A DNA stretch of 64,000 nt from Pseudomonas sp. Choline-02u-1 (GTDB lineage Bacteria; Pseudomonadota; Gammaproteobacteria; Pseudomonadales; Pseudomonadaceae), in contig NZ_PJBC01000065.1 in assembly GCF_002836515.1 (NCBI RefSeq), forward strand, positions 558,001 through 622,000. The letters are read 5' to 3'. Both the position numbers and the translations under genes were made by a program. Positions 44,030-52,629 of the stretch are shown here, piece by piece. Numbering within the stretch: position 1 is the stretch's first letter; each line of letters begins with the position of its first letter. The notes beneath the pieces are model-generated. The model was not told where the DNA came from. It worked only from the letters and a program-made list of their open reading frames with translations, and did not search any database.

Positions 44030-44817
44030 GGAACTTGAAACGAGGGTTGCTGCTGAGTGGATGCCTGGGATTGCTGGTGGGTTGTACGACGGTGAAGACC
44101 CCGAACACGTTTACGTTTGTTCCGGATTTTCCGCCCGGATTCAGGTACGACCTGACGGCCACCTATGTTCCGGCCAAGGGCCAAACATGCACCGTGCCTG
44201 GCGGGAGAAACACTCAGCTGGGATACAACAAAACCAATATGAAGTACGAAGGGACTTCCGAGATCCCGCTGTACAGAACCGTAAGCGAATGTCCTCTGGC
44301 GCTGAATTACATCGAGATCAAGGTCATCGGTATTTATGGTTCAGGGCGAAGCAACTTCAGTTATGACTACGCCTCGATTGCTGTGCGTCCGGAGTTGTTG
44401 GAACGACAGATGGGTAGTTTCAGAGATGACGAGACAGCTGAGTTCTTTGGTGAATGCATGTGGTCTTTTCGCACGGTGGGCCCGAAGCGTTATCTGATCA
44501 AACTGCTGACCTGCAAAAAAATGGATGCACAGGGCAATGTCGGGCGGAGCCGTCCTTTCACGGCGTACACGCTGACTCAGCTTTCCGGAAAAACGGTGAC
44601 TCTGAAAATCCAATTATCTGAGCGGGAAAAGCCCGCTTTTGGTGACACGTGGGTAAAAGTGCCCGGCGGATGGAAGCGCTGCATGGGGAAAGCCTTTGAG
44701 GATCAGGATGCGTTCTGTTTCGGCAACGACAAAGATTTCAGCACTTTCAAAATGGTCGATGGGCGGGTTTGCACCATCTACCCAGGATGCACAGAAAACA
44801 CGGAAGAAAAGCCATGA
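44026..44817 (+). CDS. Lipoprotein 1 of a tandem pair, probable lipase immunity, 263 aa
   Basis: ATGA overlap with the DUF4123 stop fixes the start. Signal sequence LKRGLLLSGCLGLLVGC with lipobox LVGC. The mature part starts with a Thr/Pro-rich stretch and FTFVPDFPPGFRYDL, with several cysteines (CTVPGG, CPLALNYIEIKV, CMWSFRTVG, CKKMDAQGN, CTIYPGC). The next gene encodes a close paralogue. Probably sits in the periplasm and neutralises the lipase encoded two genes downstream, as lipoprotein immunity proteins do for Tle phospholipases. Confidence 0.8.
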   Translation: MRNLKRGLLLSGCLGLLVGCTTVKTPNTFTFVPDFPPGFRYDLTATYVPAKGQTCTVPGGRNTQLGYNKTNMKYEGTSEIPLYRTVSECPLALNYIEIKVIGIYGSGRSNFSYDYASIAVRPELLERQMGSFRDDETAEFFGECMWSFRTVGPKRYLIKLLTCKKMDAQGNVGRSRPFTAYTLTQLSGKTVTLKIQLSEREKPAFGDTWVKVPGGWKRCMGKAFEDQDAFCFGNDKDFSTFKMVDGRVCTIYPGCTENTEEKP

Positions 44818-45650
44818 ACGACCGGAAAGAATTCAATCGGCGGCAAACGCTCCCGCGTATCAAACGAGCCCTCATCGCCAGTACTCTCGGCGGTGTTCTC
44901 GCTCTGACTTCAGGCTGTTCGGCGGTAGACAAGCCAAACTCCTTCACCTTTATTCCGGACTTCCCACCTGACTTCAAATACGAGCTCAAGGCTATCTATC
45001 TGCCTGCCGCAGGTGAAACCTGCCGCGTGCCAGGAAAGCCGGATTTCTGGGTGAGCTTCAATAAACCCACCATGGAATATGTAAGCACTGCGGAAATCGA
45101 GTTGTACAAAACCGTCAGCGATTGTCCGTTGGCGCTCAACAAAGTGGAAATCAAGGTCATCGGGTTTTATGGAAAAGGCCGAAGCAACTTCAGCATGGAC
45201 TACGCCTCGATTTTCGTGCGCCCAGAGTTGCTGGAACGATTAAAGGGCACTTTCAACGAGGACGGTGCAGGGGAGTTTTATGGTGAATGCATGTGGTCAT
45301 TCCGCACCGTCGGCCCACATCGATCCCTGATCAAACTGCTGACCTGCAAAAAAATGGATGCACAGGGCAACGTGCTGCGAACGAGACCTTCCACGGCATA
45401 CACATTGACTCAACTTGAGGGCAAAACGGTGACGCTGAAAGTTGGGTTGTCTGAAGAAGAAAAGCCGGCTTGGGGAGACACATGGGCCGAAGTGCCCGGT
45501 GGCTGGAAACGCTGTATGGGCGAGAAATTTGAAGATCAACACGCCTATTGCAACGGAAACTACAAAGACTTCAGCACGTTCCGGATGGTGGACGGAAGAG
45601 TCTGCACCATCTACCCGGGATGCACGGAGAAATGGGAAACAAAACCATGA
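44814..45650 (+). CDS. Lipoprotein 2 of a tandem pair, probable lipase immunity, 278 aa
   Basis: ATGA overlap with lipoprotein 1. Signal sequence (R)IKRALIASTLGGVLALTSGC with lipobox TSGC. Shares with lipoprotein 1 the blocks FTFIPDFPPDFKYEL, CPLALNKVEIKVIG, CMWSFRTVGPHRSLIKLLTC, CKKMDAQGN and CTIYPGC; it differs mainly in the signal peptide and in surface stretches. Recent tandem duplication with divergence. It is coupled by another ATGA to the effector, so it is the likeliest direct partner. Confidence 0.82.
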   Translation: MNDRKEFNRRQTLPRIKRALIASTLGGVLALTSGCSAVDKPNSFTFIPDFPPDFKYELKAIYLPAAGETCRVPGKPDFWVSFNKPTMEYVSTAEIELYKTVSDCPLALNKVEIKVIGFYGKGRSNFSMDYASIFVRPELLERLKGTFNEDGAGEFYGECMWSFRTVGPHRSLIKLLTCKKMDAQGNVLRTRPSTAYTLTQLEGKTVTLKVGLSEEEKPAWGDTWAEVPGGWKRCMGEKFEDQHAYCNGNYKDFSTFRMVDGRVCTIYPGCTEKWETKP

Positions 45651-47977
45651 ATACCTCCCCCTTAGCCGCCAATCATGCACCTTTCATGTCGGGCAATATT
45701 CATGCATGCCCCCGGCGCGCGCATTCGACAAGCTTTCAATTCGTGGACGAATTTGGTGATGGCAGACCCTACGCCGGCTTGAAGATCGAAGTTATAGATT
45801 ACGAAGATACGGTTTATACGCTAAGGCTTGATGCTAACGGCTTCGCAAAGGTCGACAGCCACTACTGCGGCCCTTTAGTACTTAAGGCAAACCGCCCATA
45901 CGACGGTTCGGACACTCTATACAAGGGGTTGATAAAAAGACCCCACTATCCCCTTCCCATAACTGATCTCCAAGTCCGCGCCGAAAAAACCCGCTTCTTC
46001 CACAAAACAGGCACTCGCACCCAGGCAAACCCCGCCAAGGACCTGTCCGAAACCGATGCGTACTGCCAGGTCGAAGTCAGTGAACTGGTAAAGCACATCG
46101 CCCACCTGCCACCACTGGTTGCTCGTCGCGACCCTCCGAAGAGGGCGGCGCACAAGCTCATGCGCCCCGCTGCGAAGTCCAGAGACTTCACGGCCGTCGA
46201 TAAAACTTCTGCGGATGGCGGACTGCACACCATCTTGAGTGCGGCGGAGATGGCCACCGTCGAATTGGGGTTTTCCCCGCCGCCGCCCAAGGGCGTCGCA
46301 CTGCTGCCGAACAAACACCATGTGCTGGAAGTACGGCCGATGAGAGCGCTACGGCCAATGCTGTCGACAGGCGACGCGTTCTGCGCGCTCAACCTTTATC
46401 AGCTGTCGGTGATGGCGACGCTGAGCTACACCGATTTCGGACAGGAACCCAACACTCAACCGGTGCAGACCGACACGGTAAGCTTTCCGGTACAGCCCAG
46501 CAGCGGCAACTGGTTCGGCCACGCGCTGCCGCAGTTCGACGAGTTGTGGAAGGTCGATGACTCGCAAACGCAGAAATACTACCCACTGTACGAAGACGTG
46601 CCGTATTCGAAACGCCTGGAAGTGGTGCCGTTCGACCCGAACCTTTACCCCGAAGTGAATGACCCCGCGTTGGGCGACGAACAAGAACACCCGGCCAAGT
46701 TGCACTGTCTCGATGACCGTAACAAAGACAACAGTACTGATACCCAAGCTTTCATCTGCCACCATGACGAGTTGATCCTGATCAGCGTGCGAGGTACCAG
46801 TGAGATCTGGCCCGACGGCCGGCGTGACGGCGATGCCTATCAGGTTCCCTTTGCCGAAGGCGAAGGCAAAGTGCACCGCGGTTTCTACGGTGGCGCTTTG
46901 GCGGCTTATCCATTCATCGTGACTTATCTGGAAAAATTCTACAGCGGGCAAAAGCTGCTGATCACGGGTCACAGTCTGGGCGGTGCAGTTGCACTGATCC
47001 TGTCCGAGATGCTGAGACGCAACCTGGAGTTCTCCCCGCAAATCGTGCTCTACACCTACGGCGCCCCCCGCGCTGGTGACACCACGTTCATCGAAAGCGC
47101 CAAAGCATTGGCCCACCACCGCATCGTCAATCAGAACGATCCGGTACCGAGCGTGCCGGCGACCTGGATGAACACCTTTGCCAAGCCTGGGCCGATGTAC
47201 GCAACCAACGCCGTGGTGCTGGGCTTCAACCCGGTCGCCGGCCTCGGCCTGCTGATCTGGGGAATCATCAATTTCTTTGGCGACGACTATGGGCATCACG
47301 GTGCTTTGCGCCATTTCATGCCCGTTGAGTTCGACAAGAACCACCGATCCTCCCTTCTCTGGGAGCCGGGTTGCAGCACGATCGTCGATCACGGCTGCGC
47401 CAAGGCCCTGCGCGCTACCAACGGCTTGCCCGAACGCGGATCGTTTCTGCGGCAGTTGTTCGACCGGGGTCACCACTCAATGGTCGTCAGCTACATCCCC
47501 GGCTGCTGGGCCAGCTTGCGCCGTTGGCAGGAAGCACTGCAGCTCAAGCGTTCGCTGGTGACCAATCGCGAATTCGAGTGGATCAGCAGCGCCCTGGAGA
47601 ATATTCAGCAACAGCTGCGGGCCGTTAAGCGTGAACTGGAAAACAACCACCGTTCTTACGTGCGAGAGCAGGAGCGCGCGCACAAGACGCTGATGCTCAA
47701 TCAGGAAATAGACAAGATCAGCATGACCAAGGCCCGCCTGACAGCGCTGCGCGATCAACGGGTCAGCGAGGCCGACGTTTACGGCAGCTATGCCGACCAG
47801 CCCGAATGGGTCGAGGAAAGTCTGCTGCGCTGGAACGCCCACCCTGAAAACCTGGTTCAGGAGCAACTGGCGATGATCCCGCCAGCCGCTGAAGACCACG
47901 ACGCCGCTATCGCCGCGATGACCGGTGGGCATGCAGTTGGCGCGCCGTTTCAGCTGGATATTGATTCGATTGTGTAG
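45647..47977 (+). CDS. T6SS lipase effector, Lipase class 3-type (Tle-like), 776 aa
   Basis: The ATG overlapping lipoprotein 2 (ATGA) is the start. The N-terminal ~330 residues form an unknown recognition region. The lipase core follows: LILISVRGTSEIWPDGR, nucleophile elbow LLITGHSLGGAVALI with Ser443, YTYGAPRAGD, and Asp498 in VNQNDPVPSVP; a His beyond it (for example in DDYGHHGALRHF) would complete the triad. A coiled coil follows (QQLRAVKRELENNHRSYVRE). No signal peptide, as expected for T6SS cargo. GxSxG lipases next to VgrG and DUF4123 act on target membrane phospholipids; the exact Tle class cannot be fixed here. Confidence 0.85.
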   Translation: MNTSPLAANHAPFMSGNIHACPRRAHSTSFQFVDEFGDGRPYAGLKIEVIDYEDTVYTLRLDANGFAKVDSHYCGPLVLKANRPYDGSDTLYKGLIKRPHYPLPITDLQVRAEKTRFFHKTGTRTQANPAKDLSETDAYCQVEVSELVKHIAHLPPLVARRDPPKRAAHKLMRPAAKSRDFTAVDKTSADGGLHTILSAAEMATVELGFSPPPPKGVALLPNKHHVLEVRPMRALRPMLSTGDAFCALNLYQLSVMATLSYTDFGQEPNTQPVQTDTVSFPVQPSSGNWFGHALPQFDELWKVDDSQTQKYYPLYEDVPYSKRLEVVPFDPNLYPEVNDPALGDEQEHPAKLHCLDDRNKDNSTDTQAFICHHDELILISVRGTSEIWPDGRRDGDAYQVPFAEGEGKVHRGFYGGALAAYPFIVTYLEKFYSGQKLLITGHSLGGAVALILSEMLRRNLEFSPQIVLYTYGAPRAGDTTFIESAKALAHHRIVNQNDPVPSVPATWMNTFAKPGPMYATNAVVLGFNPVAGLGLLIWGIINFFGDDYGHHGALRHFMPVEFDKNHRSSLLWEPGCSTIVDHGCAKALRATNGLPERGSFLRQLFDRGHHSMVVSYIPGCWASLRRWQEALQLKRSLVTNREFEWISSALENIQQQLRAVKRELENNHRSYVREQERAHKTLMLNQEIDKISMTKARLTALRDQRVSEADVYGSYADQPEWVEESLLRWNAHPENLVQEQLAMIPPAAEDHDAAIAAMTGGHAVGAPFQLDIDSIV

Positions 47978-48072
47978 CGTTTAAACAGCGGGCCGGCAAA
48001 GCACCGCTATGGCAGAATCCGACACCCCGAAAATTCGGTCCTCTTAATACAGCTGCCAAGGAGCTTCATTTC

Positions 48073-48429
48073 ATGGATTTGAAACCACTAGTGTTCGCCG
48101 CACTCATCGGCTTTCCCATCACCCCGGTATTAGCAGATACACCGCCACTAGACGGCCATTACTACCTGACCGGCGCAATGGAAATGGGCGCGGAGTTGCT
48201 GTTGCGCAAGGACGGTACCTTTGACGCCGGCGTGGCGTACGGCAGCGCCGACGGTTTTGCCAAAGGCACCTGGAAGGTCGAGAACCAGACAGTAGTGTTG
48301 GAAAGCACAGCCAAGCCTGCCTCCAACAGCGATCTGGGCGGACTGTTCCAGGATCTGCAATTGGCAATCGAGCCAAACTGCCTGGCTGTGGACTTCGGTA
48401 ACGGCAAGGCTTGCTTCCGACGCCAGTAA
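48073..48429 (+). CDS. Small exported protein, 118 aa
   Basis: AAGGAG lies 9 bp before the ATG. Signal peptide MDLKPLVFAALIGFPITPVLA. The mature part has DGHYYLTGAMEMGAELLLRK, GTFDAGVAYGSADGFAKGTW and cysteines NCLAVDFGNGKACF, a beta-rich pattern found in small periplasmic proteins of unknown role. It stands alone about 95 bp after the lipase stop and is followed by a strong terminator, so it may be read with or without the module. Function unknown. Confidence 0.7.
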   Translation: MDLKPLVFAALIGFPITPVLADTPPLDGHYYLTGAMEMGAELLLRKDGTFDAGVAYGSADGFAKGTWKVENQTVVLESTAKPASNSDLGGLFQDLQLAIEPNCLAVDFGNGKACFRRQ

Positions 48430-48448
48430 GCCATCAGGCAACCACAAA

Positions 48449-48483
48449 AAATGGGCACCCGACCGCAATCGGTGTGCCCATTT
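48449..48483 (+). terminator. Intrinsic terminator, AAATGGGCAC/GTGCCCATTT
   Basis: The stem is ten base pairs plus CCGA/TCGG with one bulged T; the loop is CCGCAA. A-run before and T-rich stretch after make it usable from both directions, between the plus-strand exported protein and minus-strand hupA. Confidence 0.75.
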
Positions 48484-48526
48484 CTCATTTGCGGTTCTCC
48501 CCGTCATTCAGGGGAGCACGCCGCCA

Positions 48527-48802
48527 TCAAGGATTGACGCTGTCTTTCAACGACTTGCCTGGCTTGAACGCCACGGTGTTGCTGGCCTTGATCTTCACCG
48601 GTTCGCCGGTCTGCGGGTTTTTGCCGGTGCGGGCGCCGCGGTGGCGCTGCAGGAAGGTGCCGAAGCCGACCAGCGTCACGCTGTCCTTGCGGTGCAGGGC
48701 GCCGGTGATTTCTTCGAGGACGGCGTTGAGGACGCGGTTGGCCTGTTCTTTGGTCAGGTCTGCCTTTTCGGCGATTGCAGCGGCGAGTTCTGGTTTACGC
48801 AT
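48527..48802 (-). CDS. hupA: HU-type DNA-binding protein, 91 aa
   Basis: HU family: RKPELAAAIAEKADLTKEQA at the start, VTLVGFGTFLQRHRGARTG and NPQTGEPVKIKASNTVAF with the DNA-bending beta-arm. The sequence resembles the PA5348-type HU of P. aeruginosa more than HupB, and the flanking rubredoxin reductase agrees. Nucleoid-associated protein. The 190 bp between it and the reductase stop should hold its promoter; it contains a GCCGCAG/CTGCGGC hairpin but no certain box. Confidence 0.95.
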   Translation of the reverse strand: MRKPELAAAIAEKADLTKEQANRVLNAVLEEITGALHRKDSVTLVGFGTFLQRHRGARTGKNPQTGEPVKIKASNTVAFKPGKSLKDSVNP

Positions 48803-48992
48803 TAGTGAAGCCCCTTTGACGGTTTTTTGTTGTTATGTCCGTGCTGTTCTCGTTGGAACAGCGCCCAAGGCGCCGCAGGCTCTACTCTGCGGCAGACGGG
48901 AGTGAGAATGGCACGCCGCCAACGGCGGCGCCAGTCTCCCCAAGACCTTTGTCGGGGCAAAAGAGCGGTGTTTACGACAGAACGACCGGCAT

Positions 48993-50141
48993 TTACGCCA
49001 GCAACGGCGGCAGCTGTTTGTTCAGGGCCAGTTTTTCCATGACCGCCCCGCCGGTCAGTGCGTAACCGAGCAACTGACCGTCGGCACTGCGGCACAGCGC
49101 TTTGATGTCGGCGCCCTGCCCTTCAACGCTCCACACGCCTTCGCTGCCGCGTGGCGGCGGCGAAACTACCAGCGGGCACACCGGGGTTTTCACGGTGATC
49201 GGCATTGGCCCGTAGCTGACTGCGGTCGGATTTGCAGCGAGGGTTTGCGCCAGTGCACGGGCGCAACTCATCAGCGGCATCACATAGAGCAGATTGAGCC
49301 CGTCGACTTCAGCGCAATCGCCCAAGGCGTAAATGTTGGCGTGGGAAGTCTTCAGGTAACGATCGACCGTCACGCCGCGATTGACCTGCACGCCGGCAGC
49401 TGCCGCCAGATCGATGCGTGGACGCAGACCGATCGCCGAGACCACCACATCGCACGGGATGATCTGGCCGTCGGACAGGTGCGCTTCCAGGCCATCGGCG
49501 GCTTTCTCCAGCCGAGTCAGCACCGGGCCGAGGTGAAACTTCGCCCCGATACTTTCCAGCCCGGCCTGCACGGCCGCCGCAGCGGCAGGATGCAAGAGCA
49601 TTGGCATGACCTGTTCGCACGGCGCGACCAGTTGCACTTCGTAGCCGCCGAGGATCAGGTCATTGGCAAACTCACAGCCGATCAGCCCGGCGCCGAGCAC
49701 CAACACCCGACGCTTGCCCTCGGCGGCGGCACGAAAGCGCGCGTAATCTTCGAGATCGTTGATCGGGAACACCCGATCAGCACCGTCACCCTCGATCGGC
49801 ACACGCACGGTTTCCGCGCCCCAGGCGAGGATCAGGTCGCGATAGGGCACGGCTTCTTCGCCGATCCACAAGCGCTTGTGGCCGGCGTCGATGCCGCTGA
49901 TGCGCGTGTGGGTGCGCACTTCGGCCTTCAACTGCTCGGCCATGGCGCCGGGCTCAGCCATGCTCAGGCCATCGGCGTCCTTGCTCTTGCCGAAACCGGT
50001 GGAGAGCATCGGCTTGGAGTAAGAGCGGCCGTCATCGGCGGTAATCAACAGCAGCGGGGTTTCGCTGTCGAGCTTGCGAAACTCGCGGGCCAGGTTATAG
50101 CCCGCAAGCCCGGTGCCGATGATGACGACTGGTGCGCTCAT
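48993..50141 (-). CDS. rubB: Rubredoxin-NAD+ reductase, 382 aa
   Basis: FAD dinucleotide fold VVIIGTGLAGYNLAREF at the start (GxGxxG), NAD fold VLVLGAGLIGCEFANDLILG in the middle and a C-terminal FAD motif NIYALGDCAEVDG. Of the AlkT/RubB class. Passes electrons from NADH to the rubredoxin encoded 20 bp upstream, which feeds alkane hydroxylase or peroxide-detoxifying partners in pseudomonads. The start is the ATG at 50141. Confidence 0.94.
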   Translation of the reverse strand: MSAPVVIIGTGLAGYNLAREFRKLDSETPLLLITADDGRSYSKPMLSTGFGKSKDADGLSMAEPGAMAEQLKAEVRTHTRISGIDAGHKRLWIGEEAVPYRDLILAWGAETVRVPIEGDGADRVFPINDLEDYARFRAAAEGKRRVLVLGAGLIGCEFANDLILGGYEVQLVAPCEQVMPMLLHPAAAAAVQAGLESIGAKFHLGPVLTRLEKAADGLEAHLSDGQIIPCDVVVSAIGLRPRIDLAAAAGVQVNRGVTVDRYLKTSHANIYALGDCAEVDGLNLLYVMPLMSCARALAQTLAANPTAVSYGPMPITVKTPVCPLVVSPPPRGSEGVWSVEGQGADIKALCRSADGQLLGYALTGGAVMEKLALNKQLPPLLA

Positions 50142-50161
50142 GCCTTACTCCTGTGTTTTGC

Positions 50162-50329
50162 TTAGTTGATTTCGATCATTTCAAAGTCCATCTTGCCGAC
50201 ACCGCAGTCGGGGCACAGCCAGTCTGCCGGTACGTCTTCCCAGCGGGTGCCCGGCGCGATGCCGTCATCCGGCCAGCCGTCGGCTTCGTTGTAGATCAGG
50301 CCACAGACGATACATTGCCACTTCTTCAT
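50162..50329 (-). CDS. rubA: Rubredoxin, 55 aa
   Basis: A small gene just upstream of the reductase: MKKWQCIVCGLIYNEADGWP with iron ligands Cys6 and Cys9, then DWLCPDCGVGK with Cys39 and Cys42, giving the standard Fe(SCys)4 one-electron carrier. 55 residues is the normal length. P. aeruginosa has two rubredoxin genes at this locus; only one is seen here, with a promoter region shared with divergent ubiC. Confidence 0.95.
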   Translation of the reverse strand: MKKWQCIVCGLIYNEADGWPDDGIAPGTRWEDVPADWLCPDCGVGKMDFEMIEIN

Positions 50330-50530
50330 TCAGGTACTTCCTCAGGATTCAGGCGTAGTGCCGGCGCGGACGGTCGATGGGTGCTGCGCTGCCATCCGGC
50401 TCAGGGCGTTTTGTACTGAGGGTGCCGGGCAGATGCAAGCCTGTTCGGCGCAACGGCGGCCGGCGCCGCTCGATCTTGTCGCCCGCCATGGTAAGCTCGC
50501 CGCCTCATTTGCGGCCAATAATGACTCATT

Positions 50531-51091
50531 GTGCAACATTCAAATGCCTGTCCCGCCCCGCTCTGGCTGACCCAAGCCCGCCTGACGCCTCGCCCCGATC
50601 CTCTGACCCTCGACTGGTTGTTCGACGAAGGTTCGCTGACCCGCCGTTTGACTCGGTTGTCCAACGATGGCTTCAGCGTGTCGCCGTTGTTCGAAGGCTG
50701 GGACACCCTGCGCGCTGATGAATGCGCGGCACTGGATCTGGCCGAGGGCAGCGAAGGCTGGGTGCGCGAGGTGTATTTGCGCGGCCATGGCGAAGCCTGG
50801 GTGTTTGCCCGCAGCGTCGCCTCGCGAGCAGCCCTGCAAGGCGATGGTTTGCACATGGATGAACTGGGCAGCCGCTCGCTGGGCGAATTGCTGTTTTGCG
50901 ATCAGGCGTTCCAGCGCCGCGCGATTGAAGTCTGCCACTACCCTGAACAATGGCTGCCGCCTGCGGTGAAAGCCCCTGAGCTATGGGGTCGGCGTTCACG
51001 TTTCGACCGTGGCGCGCTGAGCGTGCTGGTCGCGGAAATTTTCCTGCCGAGCCTGTGGATCGCCGCCCGCGCCCATCCGGAGAACTGCTGA
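50531..51091 (+). CDS. ubiC: Chorismate lyase UbiC, 186 aa
   Basis: Converts chorismate to 4-hydroxybenzoate and pyruvate, the first committed step of ubiquinone synthesis. The family is shown by LTLDWLFDEGSLTRRLTRLS, WVREVYLRGHGEAWVFARS and LGELLFCDQAFQRRAIEV. GTG start at 50531. The stop overlaps the ubiA start (TGATG), so the two enzymes are made together. Confidence 0.95.
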   Translation: MQHSNACPAPLWLTQARLTPRPDPLTLDWLFDEGSLTRRLTRLSNDGFSVSPLFEGWDTLRADECAALDLAEGSEGWVREVYLRGHGEAWVFARSVASRAALQGDGLHMDELGSRSLGELLFCDQAFQRRAIEVCHYPEQWLPPAVKAPELWGRRSRFDRGALSVLVAEIFLPSLWIAARAHPENC

Positions 51092-51981
51092 TGTACCAGA
51101 GCCTGCTCAAGTCCCTCAACCGTCTGAACCCGCGCGCCTGGGATTTCGTTCAGTTGACGCGCATGGACAAGCCGATCGGCATTTATCTGCTGTTGTGGCC
51201 AACGCTGTGGGCGTTGTGGATTGCCGGCAAGGGTTCGCCGTCACTCGCCAACATCGTCATCTTCGTCCTCGGCGTGGTGTTGACCCGCGCGGGTGGTTGC
51301 GTGATCAACGACTGGGCCGACCGCAAGGTCGACGGCCACGTCAAACGCACCGCCCAGCGCCCCCTGGCCAGCGGCAAGATCAGTTCAAAAGAAGCGCTGG
51401 TGTTCTTCGCCGTGCTGATGGGCATCAGTTTTCTGCTGGTGCTGTGCACCAACGCGCCGACCATCTGGCTGTCGCTGGGCGGTCTGGCGCTGGCGTTCAC
51501 TTATCCGTTCATGAAGCGCTACACCTATTACCCGCAAGTGGTGCTGGGTGCGGCGTTTTCCTGGGGCATGCCGATGGCGTTCACCGCCGAGACCGGCGAG
51601 TTGCCGGCGGCGGCGTGGCTGCTGTGGATCGCCAATCTGCTGTGGACGGTGGGTTACGACACCTACTATGCAATGACCGATCGCGATGATGATCTGAAGA
51701 TCGGCGTGAAATCCACGGCGATCCTGTTTGGCGAGGCGGATCGGGTGATCATCCTCGGCCTGCAGGCGCTGTCATTGGGCTGCCTGACGCTGGCCGGGTC
51801 GAAGTTTGAGCTGGGGATCTGGTTCCATCTCGGTTTGCTGGTGGCGGCCGGGTGTTATGCGTGGGAGTTCTGGTACACCCGTGATCGTGATCGCATGCGC
51901 TGCTTCAAGGCGTTTTTGCACAACCACTGGGCCGGGTTGGCGATATTTGTCGGGATCGTTCTGGATTACGCATTGCGCTGA
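51091..51981 (+). CDS. ubiA: 4-hydroxybenzoate octaprenyltransferase UbiA, 296 aa
   Basis: Membrane prenyltransferase with the two Asp-rich motifs NDWADRKVDGHVKRT and DTYYAMTDRDDD and multiple helices. It attaches the polyprenyl tail to 4-hydroxybenzoate. Directly coupled to ubiC. Followed after 9 bp by a REP pair that can end transcription. Confidence 0.97.
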   Translation: MYQSLLKSLNRLNPRAWDFVQLTRMDKPIGIYLLLWPTLWALWIAGKGSPSLANIVIFVLGVVLTRAGGCVINDWADRKVDGHVKRTAQRPLASGKISSKEALVFFAVLMGISFLLVLCTNAPTIWLSLGGLALAFTYPFMKRYTYYPQVVLGAAFSWGMPMAFTAETGELPAAAWLLWIANLLWTVGYDTYYAMTDRDDDLKIGVKSTAILFGEADRVIILGLQALSLGCLTLAGSKFELGIWFHLGLLVAAGCYAWEFWYTRDRDRMRCFKAFLHNHWAGLAIFVGIVLDYALR

Positions 51982-51990
51982 AGATCCATA

Positions 51991-52084
51991 CCTGTGGGAG
52001 CGGGCTTGCTCGCGAAGGCGGTGTGTCAGTCAACCCTGAATGTGACTGACACGACGCCTTCGCGAGCAAGCCCGCTCCCACAGG
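51991..52084. repeat. REP pair, long perfect inverted repeat
   Basis: CCTGTGGGAGCGGGCTTGCT... (51991-52020) returns as its reverse complement at 52055-52084, and between them GTGTCAGTCA/TGACTGACAC extends the hairpin around a short loop. The core GGGAGCGGGCTTGCTCGCGA is the common REP of the P. fluorescens group. It separates ubiA from the convergent exported protein gene and probably blocks read-through. Confidence 0.9.
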
Positions 52085-52094
52085 GGTTTTCTGG

Positions 52095-52478
52095 TTATTT
52101 GGCCTTGGCGACTTTCCACGCGCCGTCCATTTTGCCGTCGCCGGTCATGTCGCCGGCCTTCTTGTCCATCACGAAGGTGTACAGCGGCATGCCCTGGTAG
52201 GCCCACTGCATCGAGCCATCGTCACGCTTGATCACCGTCCAGTCGCCCATCGACTTGTCACCTGCCTGCGCCATCAATGGCGGCCAGTTCGCTGCGCATT
52301 TGTCATTGCACGCAGACTTGCCAGCAGCGTCCTTGGCGAAGGTGTACAGGGTCATGCCTTTGTGGTCAGTGAACATGCCGTCCTTCTCCATCGCCGGATC
52401 GGCAGCCATGGCCAGGCCAGGCAGCGCCAAGGCAGCGGCCATCAGCAGGGCTTTGAAACAAGCAGTCATCTGAGTCAT
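52095..52478 (-). CDS. Exported COG4315-type repeat protein, 127 aa
   Basis: Signal peptide ALLMAAALALPGLAMA. The mature part holds two repeats of the secreted lipoprotein-like family: DGMFTDHKGMTLYTFAKDA and QWAYQGMPLYTFVMDK, with CNDKCAANWPPL between (C-x-x-x-C). GAAGG lies just before the ATG. Proteins of this family are periplasmic and of unknown function. Alone on the minus strand between two plus-strand units; convergent with ubiA. Confidence 0.85.
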   Translation of the reverse strand: MTQMTACFKALLMAAALALPGLAMAADPAMEKDGMFTDHKGMTLYTFAKDAAGKSACNDKCAANWPPLMAQAGDKSMGDWTVIKRDDGSMQWAYQGMPLYTFVMDKKAGDMTGDGKMDGAWKVAKAK

Positions 52479-52558
52479 GGAAACCTTCTTTTGTGGTTGT
52501 CAGGATTCGGACTTGGAGCTTAGTTCAGGATCAGCACAATCACCGCCACTCTGAAATA

Positions 52559-52576
52559 CTGTCACACGACTGCAAT
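52559..52576 (+). promoter_or_regulatory. Pho box before phoB
   Basis: CTGTCAC ACGA CTGCAAT, two PhoB half-sites (consensus CTGTCAT) spaced by 4 bp, with a TATCTA -10-like element at 52585-52590. This fits autoregulation of phoBR by phosphate starvation. Confidence 0.75.
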
Positions 52577-52629
52577 AATTCCGTTATCTAATGCGGCGCA
52601 AGACAGTTAAATGACAAGAGGATTAAGGC

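Noticed and set aside
51991..52084. The long inverted repeat as an IS end or attachment site
   Set aside because: Its core is the fluorescens REP motif, found again at 60147-60239, and no transposase is nearby.
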